A stretch of 64,000 nt of DNA from Bacteroidales bacterium (GCA_017439305.1 JAFSJK010000022.1:1-64000); one strand, 5' to 3'. Shown: positions 50,607 to 59,753, counted from the stretch's first letter. Program-made: numbers and translations. The notes: a model not told the origin generated them from the sequence alone.

Positions 50607-50614
50607 CAAAGATA
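50607..50614 (-). promoter_or_regulatory. Promoter -7 element of rubrerythrin gene
   Basis: TATCTTTG on the minus strand, 41 bases before the ATG at 50565. Confidence 0.55.
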
Positions 50615-50668
50615 CGCATTTATTCCGTGATTCGTACCCAAGAAGACAACGAGCTGGACTATTTCTTA

Positions 50669-50706
50669 TAACTATTTATAAATTAGTAAATAAAACTAAA
50701 TAGTTA
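50669..50706. promoter_or_regulatory. Inverted repeat before GH25 gene
   Basis: TAACTATTTA (50669-50678) and TAAATAGTTA (50697-50706) are perfect complements around 18 AT-rich bases, ending three bases before the GTG at 50710. It may be an operator or a 5' hairpin hiding the start. Confidence 0.4.
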
Positions 50707-50709
50707 CAA

Positions 50710-51516
50710 GTGGTAACAAAAAAGTTAACCGCGAAAAAAGGCCCAAAAAGGCCGAAAAAGAGGAAAAAGGACCGCAAGTGGCGGGTCAGTCCCTGGCTCG
50801 TCGCCGCCGGTCTGCTGCTCCTTGTTGGCGGAGTGCTTTACCCCTACATACGGGCGGGCCGTTTCGCTTCATCCGGGACCAGGATTCCGACCGGTGCCCG
50901 GGAATTCTGCCTGGACCTTTCCCATTGGAATGACAACATCGTCTGGGACTCCCTCAAGGTCGTGGTGGACAAGGACGGATGTACCACGAAGGACATACTC
51001 CACGCGAAGGACATCTTTCCCATCTCTACCGTCATCATCAAGGCAACCCAGGGAGAGAGGAGAGTGGACAAACGGTTCCGCGAATACTGGAAAGAATCCG
51101 GAAAGCGGGCATTCACGCGGGGCGCCTACCATTTCTTCGAGTCGTCAGCGGATCCCGTCCGGCAGGCCAAGCGTTACATTTCCACTGTCCATCTTTCCCA
51201 CGAGGACCTTCCTCCTATCCTGGACGTGGAGACCATGCACACCGGATGTACCAAAGATGAACTGAATGGCAAAGTACTCGTCTGGCTCAAGGAAGTCGAG
51301 AAGCACTATGGTCGGAAACCGATCGTCTATGCCTCCGATTCCTTTGCCTGCGATATCCTTTCCTCCGAAATCACCGGCCATTATCCGATGTGGATTGCCC
51401 GCTACAATTGGAAAGAACCCCGCTTCCAGGGATGGATTCTGTGGCAGTTCACTGAGGAAGCCATCGTCTACGGGGCCAATGGAGGCTATGTGGACCTCTC
51501 TGTATTCAATCAATAA
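50710..51516 (+). CDS. GH25 lysozyme-like membrane-anchored hydrolase
   Basis: The 268-residue protein starts with GTG, has a very basic cytosolic tail (about 1-27), one membrane segment (about 29-47) and a GH25 domain (about 65-268): FCLDLSHWND, VIIKATQGERRVDKRF, GAYHFFESSADPVRQA, the catalytic DVET near 177, and WILWQFTEEAIVYG. GH25 enzymes cleave the MurNAc-GlcNAc bond of peptidoglycan. The anchor places it on the periplasmic face. It is eight bases upstream of the S9 peptidase gene. Confidence 0.92.
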   Translation: MVTKKLTAKKGPKRPKKRKKDRKWRVSPWLVAAGLLLLVGGVLYPYIRAGRFASSGTRIPTGAREFCLDLSHWNDNIVWDSLKVVVDKDGCTTKDILHAKDIFPISTVIIKATQGERRVDKRFREYWKESGKRAFTRGAYHFFESSADPVRQAKRYISTVHLSHEDLPPILDVETMHTGCTKDELNGKVLVWLKEVEKHYGRKPIVYASDSFACDILSSEITGHYPMWIARYNWKEPRFQGWILWQFTEEAIVYGANGGYVDLSVFNQ

Positions 51517-51524
51517 CGCTCTAT

Positions 51525-54263
51525 ATGAAACGATTCCTGACCTTTGTCCTTCTCGCGGCCCTTCCCCTATTGGCGGCCGCCCAGAAGAAACCCCTTGACC
51601 ACGATGTCTACGATGGTTGGCAGGCCGTGGGTGGGACCACCCTCTCCCCTTCCGGAAAGGTGATTTCCTATGCAGTCAATCCCCAGGAAGGAGACGGGAC
51701 CCTGTACATACGGGTGAATGGAAAAAAAAGCGCCCGTACCATCGCCATCCCCCGCGGCTACCAGGTCCGCCTCCTTGACAACGACGCCTTCGCCGTCTGC
51801 CTGATCAAGCCGGAATTCCAGAAAACCCGCCGGGCCAAGATCAAGAAGCTTTCCGGCGACAAGTTGCCGCAGGACTCCCTGGCTATCATAGACCTGCAGA
51901 CGGGAATTATCCGTAAGTTTCCGAATGTCAAATCATTCCAGCTTGGACTTCATGCAACGCAACAATTCGCGTTTGCCACCATCGACACCGCTTTCGTCAA
52001 AAAGGTCGAAAAGGATATGGGCACTCCCGTCGCCGTTTACCATTTTGCCGACGGCCATCTGGACACCCTGAAGAATGTCGACAAGTATACTTTCAGCAAA
52101 GACGGAAATACCCTGGCGCTGATTCAAAAGACGGACAAGAAACACTCGGTTGTCGGTTTCTACGCGGGTGGTGAAACCCGGATGCTCACGGATACCGCCA
52201 CGTTCCATGCCCTTCCTTCTTTTAATGAAGAAGGAACCGAAGCGCTCTATCTGCAGGCTAAGGATACCGCCTCAACCGGAAGCAGGCACGCCGCCCTGTG
52301 GTTGTACGATGTAATTCGGGATGAAGCGCGGGAGCTTGTAGCCGCCGACCAGCGCCGAAACATGCCCGAGAATTGGGGGCTCACCGAGAACAGCACCTAT
52401 TTCTTCAGCAAGAAACTGGGAACCATCTTCGCAGGCATACAGGAATATGTCCCGCAGAAGGATACGAACCTGGTCTCTTTCGAAACCGCAGGACTGGACA
52501 TTTGGAACTGGAACGCCGATGAGATTCCACCGCGGATGAAGGCCAATCTCGCCAGGGACAAACGCCGCACTTACGTCTGCATGTACCAGGACGAAAGCCT
52601 CATTCCTTTCAATACGCGAAAGACGGACCGGCTGATCTTCACCGACAACTACGATGCTCAAGTAATTCTGGAAGTAAGTCCTGTCAATACTGTTGAAAGC
52701 CAATGGAATATTCAGGGAGAAACCATCCTTACCCTCATATTCCCCGGCTCCGGCCGGCGACAGGAAATCGCCCGCGGCGCCATCGATTCCGCGCTGCTCT
52801 CCCCCAAGGGGAAATACGCCATCTGGTGGGATTACAACGAGCGCGCGTGGTTCGTCTATGACGTGGTGGCTGAGCAGGTCCGCAATCTGACCGGCGGCAT
52901 CGACACGGTCTTCTGGGACGAGAAGGACGACCACCCGATGATGCCCGAGTCCTACGGCCTCGCGGCCTGGACGAGGGATGACGAGTCCGTGATTCTGAAC
53001 GACCGGTACGACCTCTGGCGTATCCACCTTCCCGACGGTAAGGCGAACCGTCTGACCCAGGGTCGGGAACAGCGGCGGACCTATCGGTACATCAGTACGA
53101 AGGATAGCGAGGAAGATCCGGGAATCGGCCCGGGTGAAACCATTTACATGAGGGTTTTCGACGAGGTCACCAAGGAGAACGGCCTCGCATCGTACCAAAT
53201 TGATCCAAAGAAACTGAATTTCAAGACCCTGGCCTTCGGCGGGTATACCTGGGATGGACTCAAGAAAGCGAAGAACGCGCCGGTGTTCGCGTACCAGAAG
53301 GGCAATCTCCAGGAGCAGATGGACCTGTACGTGACGGATTTCGGCAAGTCGACGGAGAAGCTCACCGCCATCAACCCGCAGCAGAAGGACTACAACTGGG
53401 CCACCGTCGAGCTCTATCACTGGACGGCGTTCGACGGCCGGGCGCTGGACGGCCTCCTGTACAAGCCGGAGGACTTCGATCCTGCAAAAAAATACCCTGT
53501 GATGATCTATTTCTACGAGACCTACTCCGAGAACCTCTACAAGAACATCATCGTCCAGCCCAGCTGGTCCACGGTGAACCTGCTCTTCTATGCCTCAAGG
53601 GGGTACATCGTGTTTGTCCCGGACATTGTCTATACGCCCGGAATGCCGGGCCAGTCGGCCTACAATTGCATCGTGAGCGGTGCAGAGTCCCTGACTAAGT
53701 TCCCGTGGGTGGACAAGGACAACATGGCCATCCAGGGCCAGAGCTGGGGCGGCTACCAGGTCGCCTGGCTTATCACCCGGACGAACATGTTCAAGGCGGC
53801 GGGCGCCGGGGCGCCGGTCTCCAACATGACATCGGCTTACGGCGGCATCCGTTGGGAATCCGGCATGAGCCGCCAGTTCCAGTACGAGCAGACGCAGTCC
53901 CGCATCGGCCGCGACCTCTGGAACGGGCTGGAGCTCTACCTGGAAAACTCCGCCCTCTTCCGGCTTCCGAACGTCCAGACACCCGTCCTGATCATGCACA
54001 ATGACAACGACGGCGCCGTGCCGTGGTACCAGGGTATCGAGATGTTCATGGGCCTCCGGCGCCTGGGAAAACCCGCCTGGCTGCTGGAATACAACGACGA
54101 GGCCCATAACCTCCGCGAACGCAGGAACCGCAAAGACCTGACCATCAGGCTCCAGCAGTTCTTCGACCACTACCTGAAGGGGGCTCCTGAACCCGCGTGG
54201 ATGCGCGACGGCGTACCCACGATGAAAAAGGACTACTACTTCGGATACGAGGATGCGGAGTAA
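51525..54263 (+). CDS. Prolyl oligopeptidase family S9 peptidase
   Basis: The 912-residue protein has a signal peptide (MKRFLTFVLLAALPLLAAA), an N-terminal beta-propeller region (about 30-620) and an alpha/beta hydrolase domain with the triad Ser740 (QGQSWGGYQVAW), Asp829 (MHNDNDGAVPWYQG) and His861 (NDEAHNLRERRN). It fits large Bacteroidetes S9 peptidases of the dipeptidyl/acylaminoacyl type and probably acts on peptides in the periplasm. It is cotranscribed with the GH25 gene and ends at the bidirectional terminator 54270-54291. Confidence 0.93.
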   Translation: MKRFLTFVLLAALPLLAAAQKKPLDHDVYDGWQAVGGTTLSPSGKVISYAVNPQEGDGTLYIRVNGKKSARTIAIPRGYQVRLLDNDAFAVCLIKPEFQKTRRAKIKKLSGDKLPQDSLAIIDLQTGIIRKFPNVKSFQLGLHATQQFAFATIDTAFVKKVEKDMGTPVAVYHFADGHLDTLKNVDKYTFSKDGNTLALIQKTDKKHSVVGFYAGGETRMLTDTATFHALPSFNEEGTEALYLQAKDTASTGSRHAALWLYDVIRDEARELVAADQRRNMPENWGLTENSTYFFSKKLGTIFAGIQEYVPQKDTNLVSFETAGLDIWNWNADEIPPRMKANLARDKRRTYVCMYQDESLIPFNTRKTDRLIFTDNYDAQVILEVSPVNTVESQWNIQGETILTLIFPGSGRRQEIARGAIDSALLSPKGKYAIWWDYNERAWFVYDVVAEQVRNLTGGIDTVFWDEKDDHPMMPESYGLAAWTRDDESVILNDRYDLWRIHLPDGKANRLTQGREQRRTYRYISTKDSEEDPGIGPGETIYMRVFDEVTKENGLASYQIDPKKLNFKTLAFGGYTWDGLKKAKNAPVFAYQKGNLQEQMDLYVTDFGKSTEKLTAINPQQKDYNWATVELYHWTAFDGRALDGLLYKPEDFDPAKKYPVMIYFYETYSENLYKNIIVQPSWSTVNLLFYASRGYIVFVPDIVYTPGMPGQSAYNCIVSGAESLTKFPWVDKDNMAIQGQSWGGYQVAWLITRTNMFKAAGAGAPVSNMTSAYGGIRWESGMSRQFQYEQTQSRIGRDLWNGLELYLENSALFRLPNVQTPVLIMHNDNDGAVPWYQGIEMFMGLRRLGKPAWLLEYNDEAHNLRERRNRKDLTIRLQQFFDHYLKGAPEPAWMRDGVPTMKKDYYFGYEDAE

Positions 54264-54269
54264 AAGAAT

Positions 54270-54291
54270 AAGCCTGCTTGACGGCAGGCTT
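54270..54291. terminator. Bidirectional terminator
   Basis: AAGCCTGC (54270-54277) and GCAGGCTT (54284-54291) form a perfect stem with T-rich sequence on both sides, between the convergent S9 peptidase and radical SAM genes. Confidence 0.8.
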
Positions 54292-55360
54292 ATTTCATTT
54301 TATTAAGCAGGCACTGGATGAGCTTGCCGTTCTCATCCCGCAGGTGCATGCCGTTGCCGCGGCAGTACTTCCAAAAGCGGCAGGCAGCGCAGTCGTCCTT
54401 GTACATCCAGGAGCGGTCGCGGTAGGGCTGGAAGCGGGTGTTCCAGACCTCCATGAAGTCATCCCGGTAGATATTGCCCTGGTGATAGTCCGCCCGGATG
54501 CTGGGGCAGGCGGAGATGGATCCGTCGGCCAGGACGGAACCCACCGTGACACCGGCATTGCACATATAGAAATGGCCGCGGACATCGCCTTCATAGTTGC
54601 CCAGGAAACCCTCACAAGCGAATTCGGCGCTGATCCGGCCCTCTTTCCGCGTAGCCTTGATGAAATCCATCAGTCCGCGGAGTTCCTCGCCGGTGAGCTG
54701 CAATTCCGGGTCTTGTGCGGCCCGTCCCACCGGAAAGACCGTGAACAACCGCCAGTCCTTCAGGCCGAGACCGATGAGAAACTCCTTCAGTTCTGCCAAA
54801 TGCGGGTAACTCCGCCGGTTGACGCAGGTGACGACGTCAAACGCAATCTCCCCTGATTCGATGACCATCCTGATGGCGGCCGATGCGCGCTTGAAAGATC
54901 TGGGAAGCCCCCGCATCCAGTCGTGATCCTCCTCGAGCCCGTCCAGGCTGATGGTCATCGACCGCAAGCCGCTCTGCAGAAGGCGCTTGTATCGTTCCGG
55001 CGTCAGTCCGTAACCATTGGTGACCATCCCCCATGGAAACCCTTTTCCATACATCATCCGTCCGCAGGCTTCCAGGTCGGGACGCATCAGCGGTTCACCG
55101 CCGGTAACATTGATCATCACCTTGTGCGGATCCGTCACGGCGCGCACGCTGTCCAAAACCCGGGCGAAGTCCCCCATCGGCATGTCAGGGACAAGCGCGG
55201 TCTGCTTGCAATCGCTCCCGCAGTGCCGGCAATGGTGGTTGCAGCGCAGGGTGCATTCCCAAAAAAGCTGCCGGAGCGGATGTGAAGCGATCACATCATC
55301 CTGCAGCTTTTTCGTGATATCCAGTGCGATACGGCGTCTGAGCGAAAGTCTTTCTTCCAT
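54290..55360 (-). CDS. Radical SAM/SPASM enzyme of rSAM/lipoprotein system
   Basis: The 356-residue enzyme binds a 4Fe-4S cluster through Cys40, Cys44 and Cys47 (CNHHCRHC), with INVTGGEPLMRPDL and SISLDGLEEDHDW downstream. It ends in a SPASM-type region with further cysteines (MCNAGVTVGSVLADGSI, then DDCAACRFWKYCRGNGMHL). This matches the uncharacterised Bacteroidetes radical SAM proteins found beside small lipoproteins (TIGR04133 type). SPASM enzymes usually modify peptides. It shares one base with the lipoprotein gene upstream (TGATG), and a second lipoprotein precedes that, so the three are coupled. The reaction is unknown. Confidence 0.9.
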   Translation of the reverse strand: MEERLSLRRRIALDITKKLQDDVIASHPLRQLFWECTLRCNHHCRHCGSDCKQTALVPDMPMGDFARVLDSVRAVTDPHKVMINVTGGEPLMRPDLEACGRMMYGKGFPWGMVTNGYGLTPERYKRLLQSGLRSMTISLDGLEEDHDWMRGLPRSFKRASAAIRMVIESGEIAFDVVTCVNRRSYPHLAELKEFLIGLGLKDWRLFTVFPVGRAAQDPELQLTGEELRGLMDFIKATRKEGRISAEFACEGFLGNYEGDVRGHFYMCNAGVTVGSVLADGSISACPSIRADYHQGNIYRDDFMEVWNTRFQPYRDRSWMYKDDCAACRFWKYCRGNGMHLRDENGKLIQCLLNKMK

Positions 55361-55848
55361 CAGTCTTTCTTCTTCAGGACCGCATTGGCCGTAACGGTGT
55401 AGTCCCCCTCGAACCAGTCTCCGTCGCCTTTCTTTGTCTGTTGGATTTGAAGGTCGTCCCTCTTCAGTTCCTTCATCTCATAGGAACCGTTCTCCGGCCC
55501 GTCCACATCCTCAAAGGTGACCGTCACACGCTTCAGGTCATCCGGCCAGTCATGCTTGAGCAGGTCTTTCCCAAAATGGCCGGCAGCATCGGTATAAAGC
55601 GTATCATTCTCCCAACCTTCCTGATCTTCAGGATTCGGAGCGACGACGACGCGGATTCCGCGGACGGCCTTCCCGGCTTCATCCTTCACGTCGCCGACCA
55701 TCTTGAAATGCGCGGTGGGCTGTCCATACATGCAAAGCCCTCCGCCAATATCCAGGATGTCCTCGATCTTGTCGCATCCACCGAATCCAAGTAATGCCAA
55801 AACGCTGCCGAGCAGGTACTTCCAACCTTTCTTCAAAGACTCTTTCAT
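55360..55848 (-). CDS. rSAM-associated lipoprotein A
   Basis: The 162-residue protein has a lipobox LLGFGGC (Cys25) and then MYGQPTAHFKMVGDVKD (Met40 onwards), followed by an Ig-like or carboxypeptidase-regulatory-like domain (AGKAVRGIRVVVAPNPED, DTLYTDAAGHFGKDLL, ENGSYEMKELKRDDL). This is the layout of the putative lipoproteins of the rSAM/lipoprotein system (TIGR04134 type). It is the likely partner or substrate of the radical SAM enzyme next to it. The MYGxPxxxF motif and the lipobox form are shared with lipoprotein B upstream. Its start overlaps the stop of B (ATGA). Confidence 0.85.
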   Translation of the reverse strand: MKESLKKGWKYLLGSVLALLGFGGCDKIEDILDIGGGLCMYGQPTAHFKMVGDVKDEAGKAVRGIRVVVAPNPEDQEGWENDTLYTDAAGHFGKDLLKHDWPDDLKRVTVTFEDVDGPENGSYEMKELKRDDLQIQQTKKGDGDWFEGDYTVTANAVLKKKD

Positions 55849-56090
55849 TGTTTTTCCGTTTTTCCGGTCTCCATCACCTCAAAGCGGCCGGGCGGGACAC
55901 CGTACATCAACTTGATCGGGGCAAAATCACCGGGAGAAGGCTTCAGGGTATCCGGACGGGGAATCAAGAGGGTATCTGGAGAAACCTCCTTCACTTTCCG
56001 GGGACGGAGCCGGGGACTGCAGGACGAGAAGCCCAGCAGGCCCAGGAGCCCAATCGCCAACATCCATCTGAACCGATCTTTTTTCATCAT
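55845..56090 (-). CDS. rSAM-associated short lipoprotein B
   Basis: The protein has 80 or 81 residues, depending on which of two adjacent ATGs (56090, 56087) is used. It has a lipobox LLGFSSC (Cys23 from the second ATG), a Pro-rich stretch (SPDTLLIPRPDTLKPSPGDF) and ends with MYGVPPGRFEVMETGKTEKQ. The LLGFxxC lipobox and MYGxPxxxF motif match lipoprotein A, but the folded domain is missing, so the motif lies close to the C-terminus. It looks like a minimal substrate for the radical SAM enzyme. I do not know a described homologue. It lies 49 bases after the beta-helix gene. Confidence 0.8.
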   Translation of the reverse strand: MMKKDRFRWMLAIGLLGLLGFSSCSPRLRPRKVKEVSPDTLLIPRPDTLKPSPGDFAPIKLMYGVPPGRFEVMETGKTEKQ

Positions 56091-56139
56091 TCGTCTTTTA
56101 GAATCCCTTAGCAGCAAAAACCTTGCACAAAGAAAGCGA

Positions 56140-57672
56140 TTATTGCTCCATTTTCTCAAAAAATGCCTTGATCTTCGCCTCGTTGACGAAATGGGCCGTG
56201 AATCCGCAGATTTCCCGTTCGTCCATCAACTGTTCCATGGCCTTGTATCCGGTCGGATCCACATCAAGCACTTCCTTCTTGTAGGTCTCGCTTTCCATCA
56301 AGCCTTCCCCATCCTCGGGACGGTCCTTGAAGGTTCCCAGGAACCAATTGTGGGTGAAGACGTTATTGGTGGATTGGGACATAATGAATCCGCCCTCGTC
56401 CGCCACATAGAAGACATTGTGGCTGAAGGTAGTGGAGTCAGCGTAGCCGTCCCAGGCCTCGGAGCAGACGGTGGTCCGGTCGATGGGGTCGGGCCGGGGA
56501 TTGGCGTGGATGATGTTGTAGCCGATGAAGGTGTTGGTCGCCCGTCCGCCGATGTGGATGCTCGGGGAGAACATTTCGCCGCGGTCGTCCCGGGGACGGA
56601 TACCGTCGCCGACGCTGATGTTATATTCCACGCGGCTGCGGTCGTTGCCGATGCTGTAATCCTTCCGGGCACCGCCCGCATCGCAGACCAGGACCAGGCC
56701 GCCGTGGTTGTCATGACTGTAATTGTAGCGGATGACCGTCCCCGTGCAGTTGTAGTCGCAGTCATAGCCCTGCGCGTCCGAAGGGGCTTTGTGGTCACTG
56801 ACTTCGTTGAACTGGATAACGGTGTTGTCGCAGCTCCAGGGCCAGATGCCGGCGGCCGCCTGGGCCGGGGGGAGCAGGTCCGGGCAGTCACGCATCACGT
56901 TGTACTCGATCAAGGTGCCGTCGCAGCCGATGGGGACGATTCCGTCGCCCGGGACCTGCTCGATCAGATTGCCCCGCACCACGACGTTCGTATTCGGGAA
57001 CCAACGGTCCCGCCGGAAATTACCGTCCCAGATCATGGCATTGCGCTCGCAGCGCTGAATATGGCAGTTCGTGATGGTGAGTCTGTCAAAACGGGATAGA
57101 ACTTCTCTCCCATGGTTGACGATATGGATGCCAGAACCACCTCCCTGCCGCTTGATGAGGGAACCGTTCACATCGTGGATATAGACGGAATCGATGGTAA
57201 TGCCGGTGGAGACGCCATAATCGGCGCATTCGACAAAAAGTCCCGTCCGGGCGGGAAGCCGTTCCTTGCCCGTATTCACGATTTCCAGAGCACGGACGGT
57301 CAGGAACTGGGAATTCCGGACGCGGAGCGCCCACATCGTGGAATCTCCACCCTGGATGACCGGCATGGGGCCGTCTCCGTATCCGCTGACCAGGACGGGA
57401 GCGTCTTCGGTCCCGATTCCGGTCACGTTCAACTGTCCATGGAACGTCTGTCCCTTCCGCAGCAGCAGGCATTCTCCGGCCCTGAGGGTGTCCTGACCCG
57501 CCCTCTCCAGGGTGCGCCAGGCCGTAGCCGGAGAGCGGCCGTCATTCGCATCGTCACCGTTCTCGCAATCAACATAATAGGCAGTACTCGGGGAACTGCA
57601 GGCACCCAGCAGGAGGATGCCGAGAAGGGCCGTCGTCAGCAGACGGAATCCCAAGGAAAATGGTACTCGCAT
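56140..57672 (-). CDS. Right-handed parallel beta-helix lipoprotein
   Basis: The 510-residue lipoprotein has a lipobox (GILLLGACSS) and then GDDANDGRSPATAWRTLERA, the start of the right-handed parallel beta-helix fold of pectate-lyase-like proteins. Repeating strands follow (ITNCHIQRCERNAMIWDG, VVVRGNLIEQVPGDGIV, TVIRYNYSHDNHGGLVLV, FIGYNIIHANP). Such proteins bind or cleave polysaccharides. No catalytic set can be assigned. It follows lpxB by 20 bases and precedes lipoprotein B by 49, so it may lie in one long transcript with surE, lpxB and the radical SAM genes. Confidence 0.85.
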   Translation of the reverse strand: MRVPFSLGFRLLTTALLGILLLGACSSPSTAYYVDCENGDDANDGRSPATAWRTLERAGQDTLRAGECLLLRKGQTFHGQLNVTGIGTEDAPVLVSGYGDGPMPVIQGGDSTMWALRVRNSQFLTVRALEIVNTGKERLPARTGLFVECADYGVSTGITIDSVYIHDVNGSLIKRQGGGSGIHIVNHGREVLSRFDRLTITNCHIQRCERNAMIWDGNFRRDRWFPNTNVVVRGNLIEQVPGDGIVPIGCDGTLIEYNVMRDCPDLLPPAQAAAGIWPWSCDNTVIQFNEVSDHKAPSDAQGYDCDYNCTGTVIRYNYSHDNHGGLVLVCDAGGARKDYSIGNDRSRVEYNISVGDGIRPRDDRGEMFSPSIHIGGRATNTFIGYNIIHANPRPDPIDRTTVCSEAWDGYADSTTFSHNVFYVADEGGFIMSQSTNNVFTHNWFLGTFKDRPEDGEGLMESETYKKEVLDVDPTGYKAMEQLMDEREICGFTAHFVNEAKIKAFFEKMEQ

Positions 57673-57692
57673 AGTGTCCGTTCTATATGGTT

Positions 57693-58847
57693 TTACTGTA
57701 ATTCCTTGATCATGGCCTCCGCCACGGCATCCGAGGCGCCGGTTCCGCCCAGCCTTTCCCGGACTTCGTCATAATCCGCAAGCATCCGGGTCCGATAGTT
57801 ATCATCTTCCAGCAGGCGTCGTACTTCCACGGCCAGGTTTTCCGGCGTAAAGTAATTCTGGAGCAGTTCCTTGAAGGCGGGACGGTCGATCGTGAGGTTC
57901 GCCAGGCTGATGAACTTGATTTTCAGGATGGCACGGCCGACGAGATAAGTCAACCAGGCCGTTTTGTATCCCACGACCTGGGGGGTGCCGATGAGGGCCG
58001 CCTCCAGGGAAGCCGTTCCGGAATTGATGACTGCCGCCTCCGCATGGCGGAGGACGCCATAAGTGTCTCCGAAAACCGGATGGACGAATGATTCGTTCCC
58101 CGCCAGGTCGTAATCCTCCCGGACCCGGCCCGGAGCAGCAGCGATAACAAACTGATAATCCGAATATTCCGGCATTCCATGCAGTTTTCTCGCCATTTCC
58201 ATGAACACCGGCATCATTGTCTTGATTTCACCGCTGCGCGAGCCAGCGAGGAGGGCGATGTACGGCTTGTCCGGAAGTCCATGATGCGTCAGGAAAGAAT
58301 TACGGGATTCCTGCAAGGATGGTGCCCCGTCCACCGCATCGATCAGCGGATTGCCCTTGTAGATGAAATCCACCCCTTTCCGCCGGAAATAATCCATTTC
58401 AAACGGAAAGACGATGAAAAGCCGGTCCACGAAAGCCTTCAGTTTTCTGATGCGTCTTTCGCGGGAGGCCCACACCTTCGGAGCGATGTACCAGAAGACC
58501 CGGTAACCGGCTTTGTGGGCGAATCCGGCAATCCGGAAGTTGAAGCCGGGATAGTCGATGAGGACAACCACGTCGGGTTTCCACGAAACGATGTCTTCCT
58601 CGCAGAAACGTACCCGGTCCAACAGTTTCCTCGCCTGGACGAAAACTTCCCAGATCCCCATCACCGCACCATCCCGATAGTCCTTGACCAGCCCGACGCC
58701 CTGCTGATGCTCCCGGAAAACAGCGTCCATCAGGCCGCCCCCCCAGAAACGGATGTCCGCTTCCGGGTCCCGGGCGTACAGGCCGCGCATCAGGTTGGAT
58801 CCATGCAGGTCGCCGGAAGCCTCGCCGGCGATGAGGTAGTATCTCAT
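57693..58847 (-). CDS. lpxB: Lipid-A-disaccharide synthase
   Basis: The 384-residue GT19 enzyme has the start YYLIAGEASGDLHGSNLM and motifs VLIDYPGFNFRIA, YIAPKVWASRERRIRKL and INSGTASLEAALIGTPQVVG. It joins UDP-2,3-diacylglucosamine and 2,3-diacylglucosamine-1-phosphate to the lipid A disaccharide on the inner membrane. Its ATG overlaps the surE stop by four bases, an arrangement common in Bacteroidetes. Downstream is the beta-helix gene. Confidence 0.96.
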   Translation of the reverse strand: MRYYLIAGEASGDLHGSNLMRGLYARDPEADIRFWGGGLMDAVFREHQQGVGLVKDYRDGAVMGIWEVFVQARKLLDRVRFCEEDIVSWKPDVVVLIDYPGFNFRIAGFAHKAGYRVFWYIAPKVWASRERRIRKLKAFVDRLFIVFPFEMDYFRRKGVDFIYKGNPLIDAVDGAPSLQESRNSFLTHHGLPDKPYIALLAGSRSGEIKTMMPVFMEMARKLHGMPEYSDYQFVIAAAPGRVREDYDLAGNESFVHPVFGDTYGVLRHAEAAVINSGTASLEAALIGTPQVVGYKTAWLTYLVGRAILKIKFISLANLTIDRPAFKELLQNYFTPENLAVEVRRLLEDDNYRTRMLADYDEVRERLGGTGASDAVAEAMIKELQ

Positions 58848-59686
58848 ATTTCGGTCCCCTGGAACGCCCGGAGCCGATTCAATTCCGCATAGTCGGTCCG
58901 GTCGATGGTATTGGGGGTAATGGTAATCCAGTTGGAATGGTTCAGGACATGGTCGGCATCCATCGCACCTTCCTCGTCATCCACGAAATCTCCGATCATC
59001 ATATAGGCCGACTCCCCTTCCTCAAGCGGCGGCAGATTCTCCTGGAGATGGAAACCGGTAGCCTCGTAGGCTTCGAGACGTTCCACATCCCAGGGCTGGA
59101 ATTCACGGATCCAGTGTCCCCTTCCCTGGCGGGCGAATGTGATCCCTTCCACCCGTTCAGCCGGAACATCCGGGAAATTGATGTTGTACAGGAGACCATA
59201 CTTCCCTTCCGGCCAGTTTTCCAGCAGGAAGCGGAGGATGCTGGGCAGATAGGTTTCCACTACGGAAAAGTCCGCGTCAGGACGGAAATTGCACAGGGAT
59301 ACGCCGATGGCCTTGCAACCGTTCAGCGCCCCCTCCTCCGTCGCCCCGAGGGTGGCGGAATAATTGGCCGCCGTGGAGGCGTTGGACCCATGGTTGATGC
59401 CGCAGATCACCAGGTCGGGATTCCGCCGTTCGTAGAAATATTCCAGGCCGAACTTCACGCAGGAAGCCGGCGTCGCATCCAGGTAATACCACTTTCCGGG
59501 CCCTTCTTCCGGCAGGGCCTTGTGGGCCAACCGCTTCATTCCCAAGGAGACAGCCATCGACATCGCGCTCTGGTGGAATTTCGGGGCGACGACCGTCACC
59601 TCGCCGAAACCGGCCATCACGCGGGCCAGGACATGGATACCCGTAGCCTTGTAACCGTCGTCGTTGCTGATCAGGATCCTCATCAT
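58844..59686 (-). CDS. surE: 5'/3'-nucleotidase SurE
   Basis: The 280-residue protein has the SurE start RILISNDDGYKATGIHVLA with the metal-binding Asp pair, FHQSAMSMAVSLG, and VICGINHGSNASTAANYSAT, typical of the family. SurE dephosphorylates nucleoside monophosphates. Two adjacent ATGs (59686, 59683) are possible. The -7 element is at 59724-59731. It overlaps lpxB by four bases. Confidence 0.95.
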   Translation of the reverse strand: MMRILISNDDGYKATGIHVLARVMAGFGEVTVVAPKFHQSAMSMAVSLGMKRLAHKALPEEGPGKWYYLDATPASCVKFGLEYFYERRNPDLVICGINHGSNASTAANYSATLGATEEGALNGCKAIGVSLCNFRPDADFSVVETYLPSILRFLLENWPEGKYGLLYNINFPDVPAERVEGITFARQGRGHWIREFQPWDVERLEAYEATGFHLQENLPPLEEGESAYMMIGDFVDDEEGAMDADHVLNHSNWITITPNTIDRTDYAELNRLRAFQGTEI

Positions 59687-59723
59687 ACTGAGATTTATAT
59701 TAAAAAATTTCAATTAATCTATG

Positions 59724-59731
59724 CAAAGATA
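59724..59731 (-). promoter_or_regulatory. Promoter -7 element of surE-lpxB operon
   Basis: TATCTTTG on the minus strand, 37 bases before the ATG at 59686. Confidence 0.55.
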
Positions 59732-59753
59732 CGGAATTATCCCAATTTTTTCG

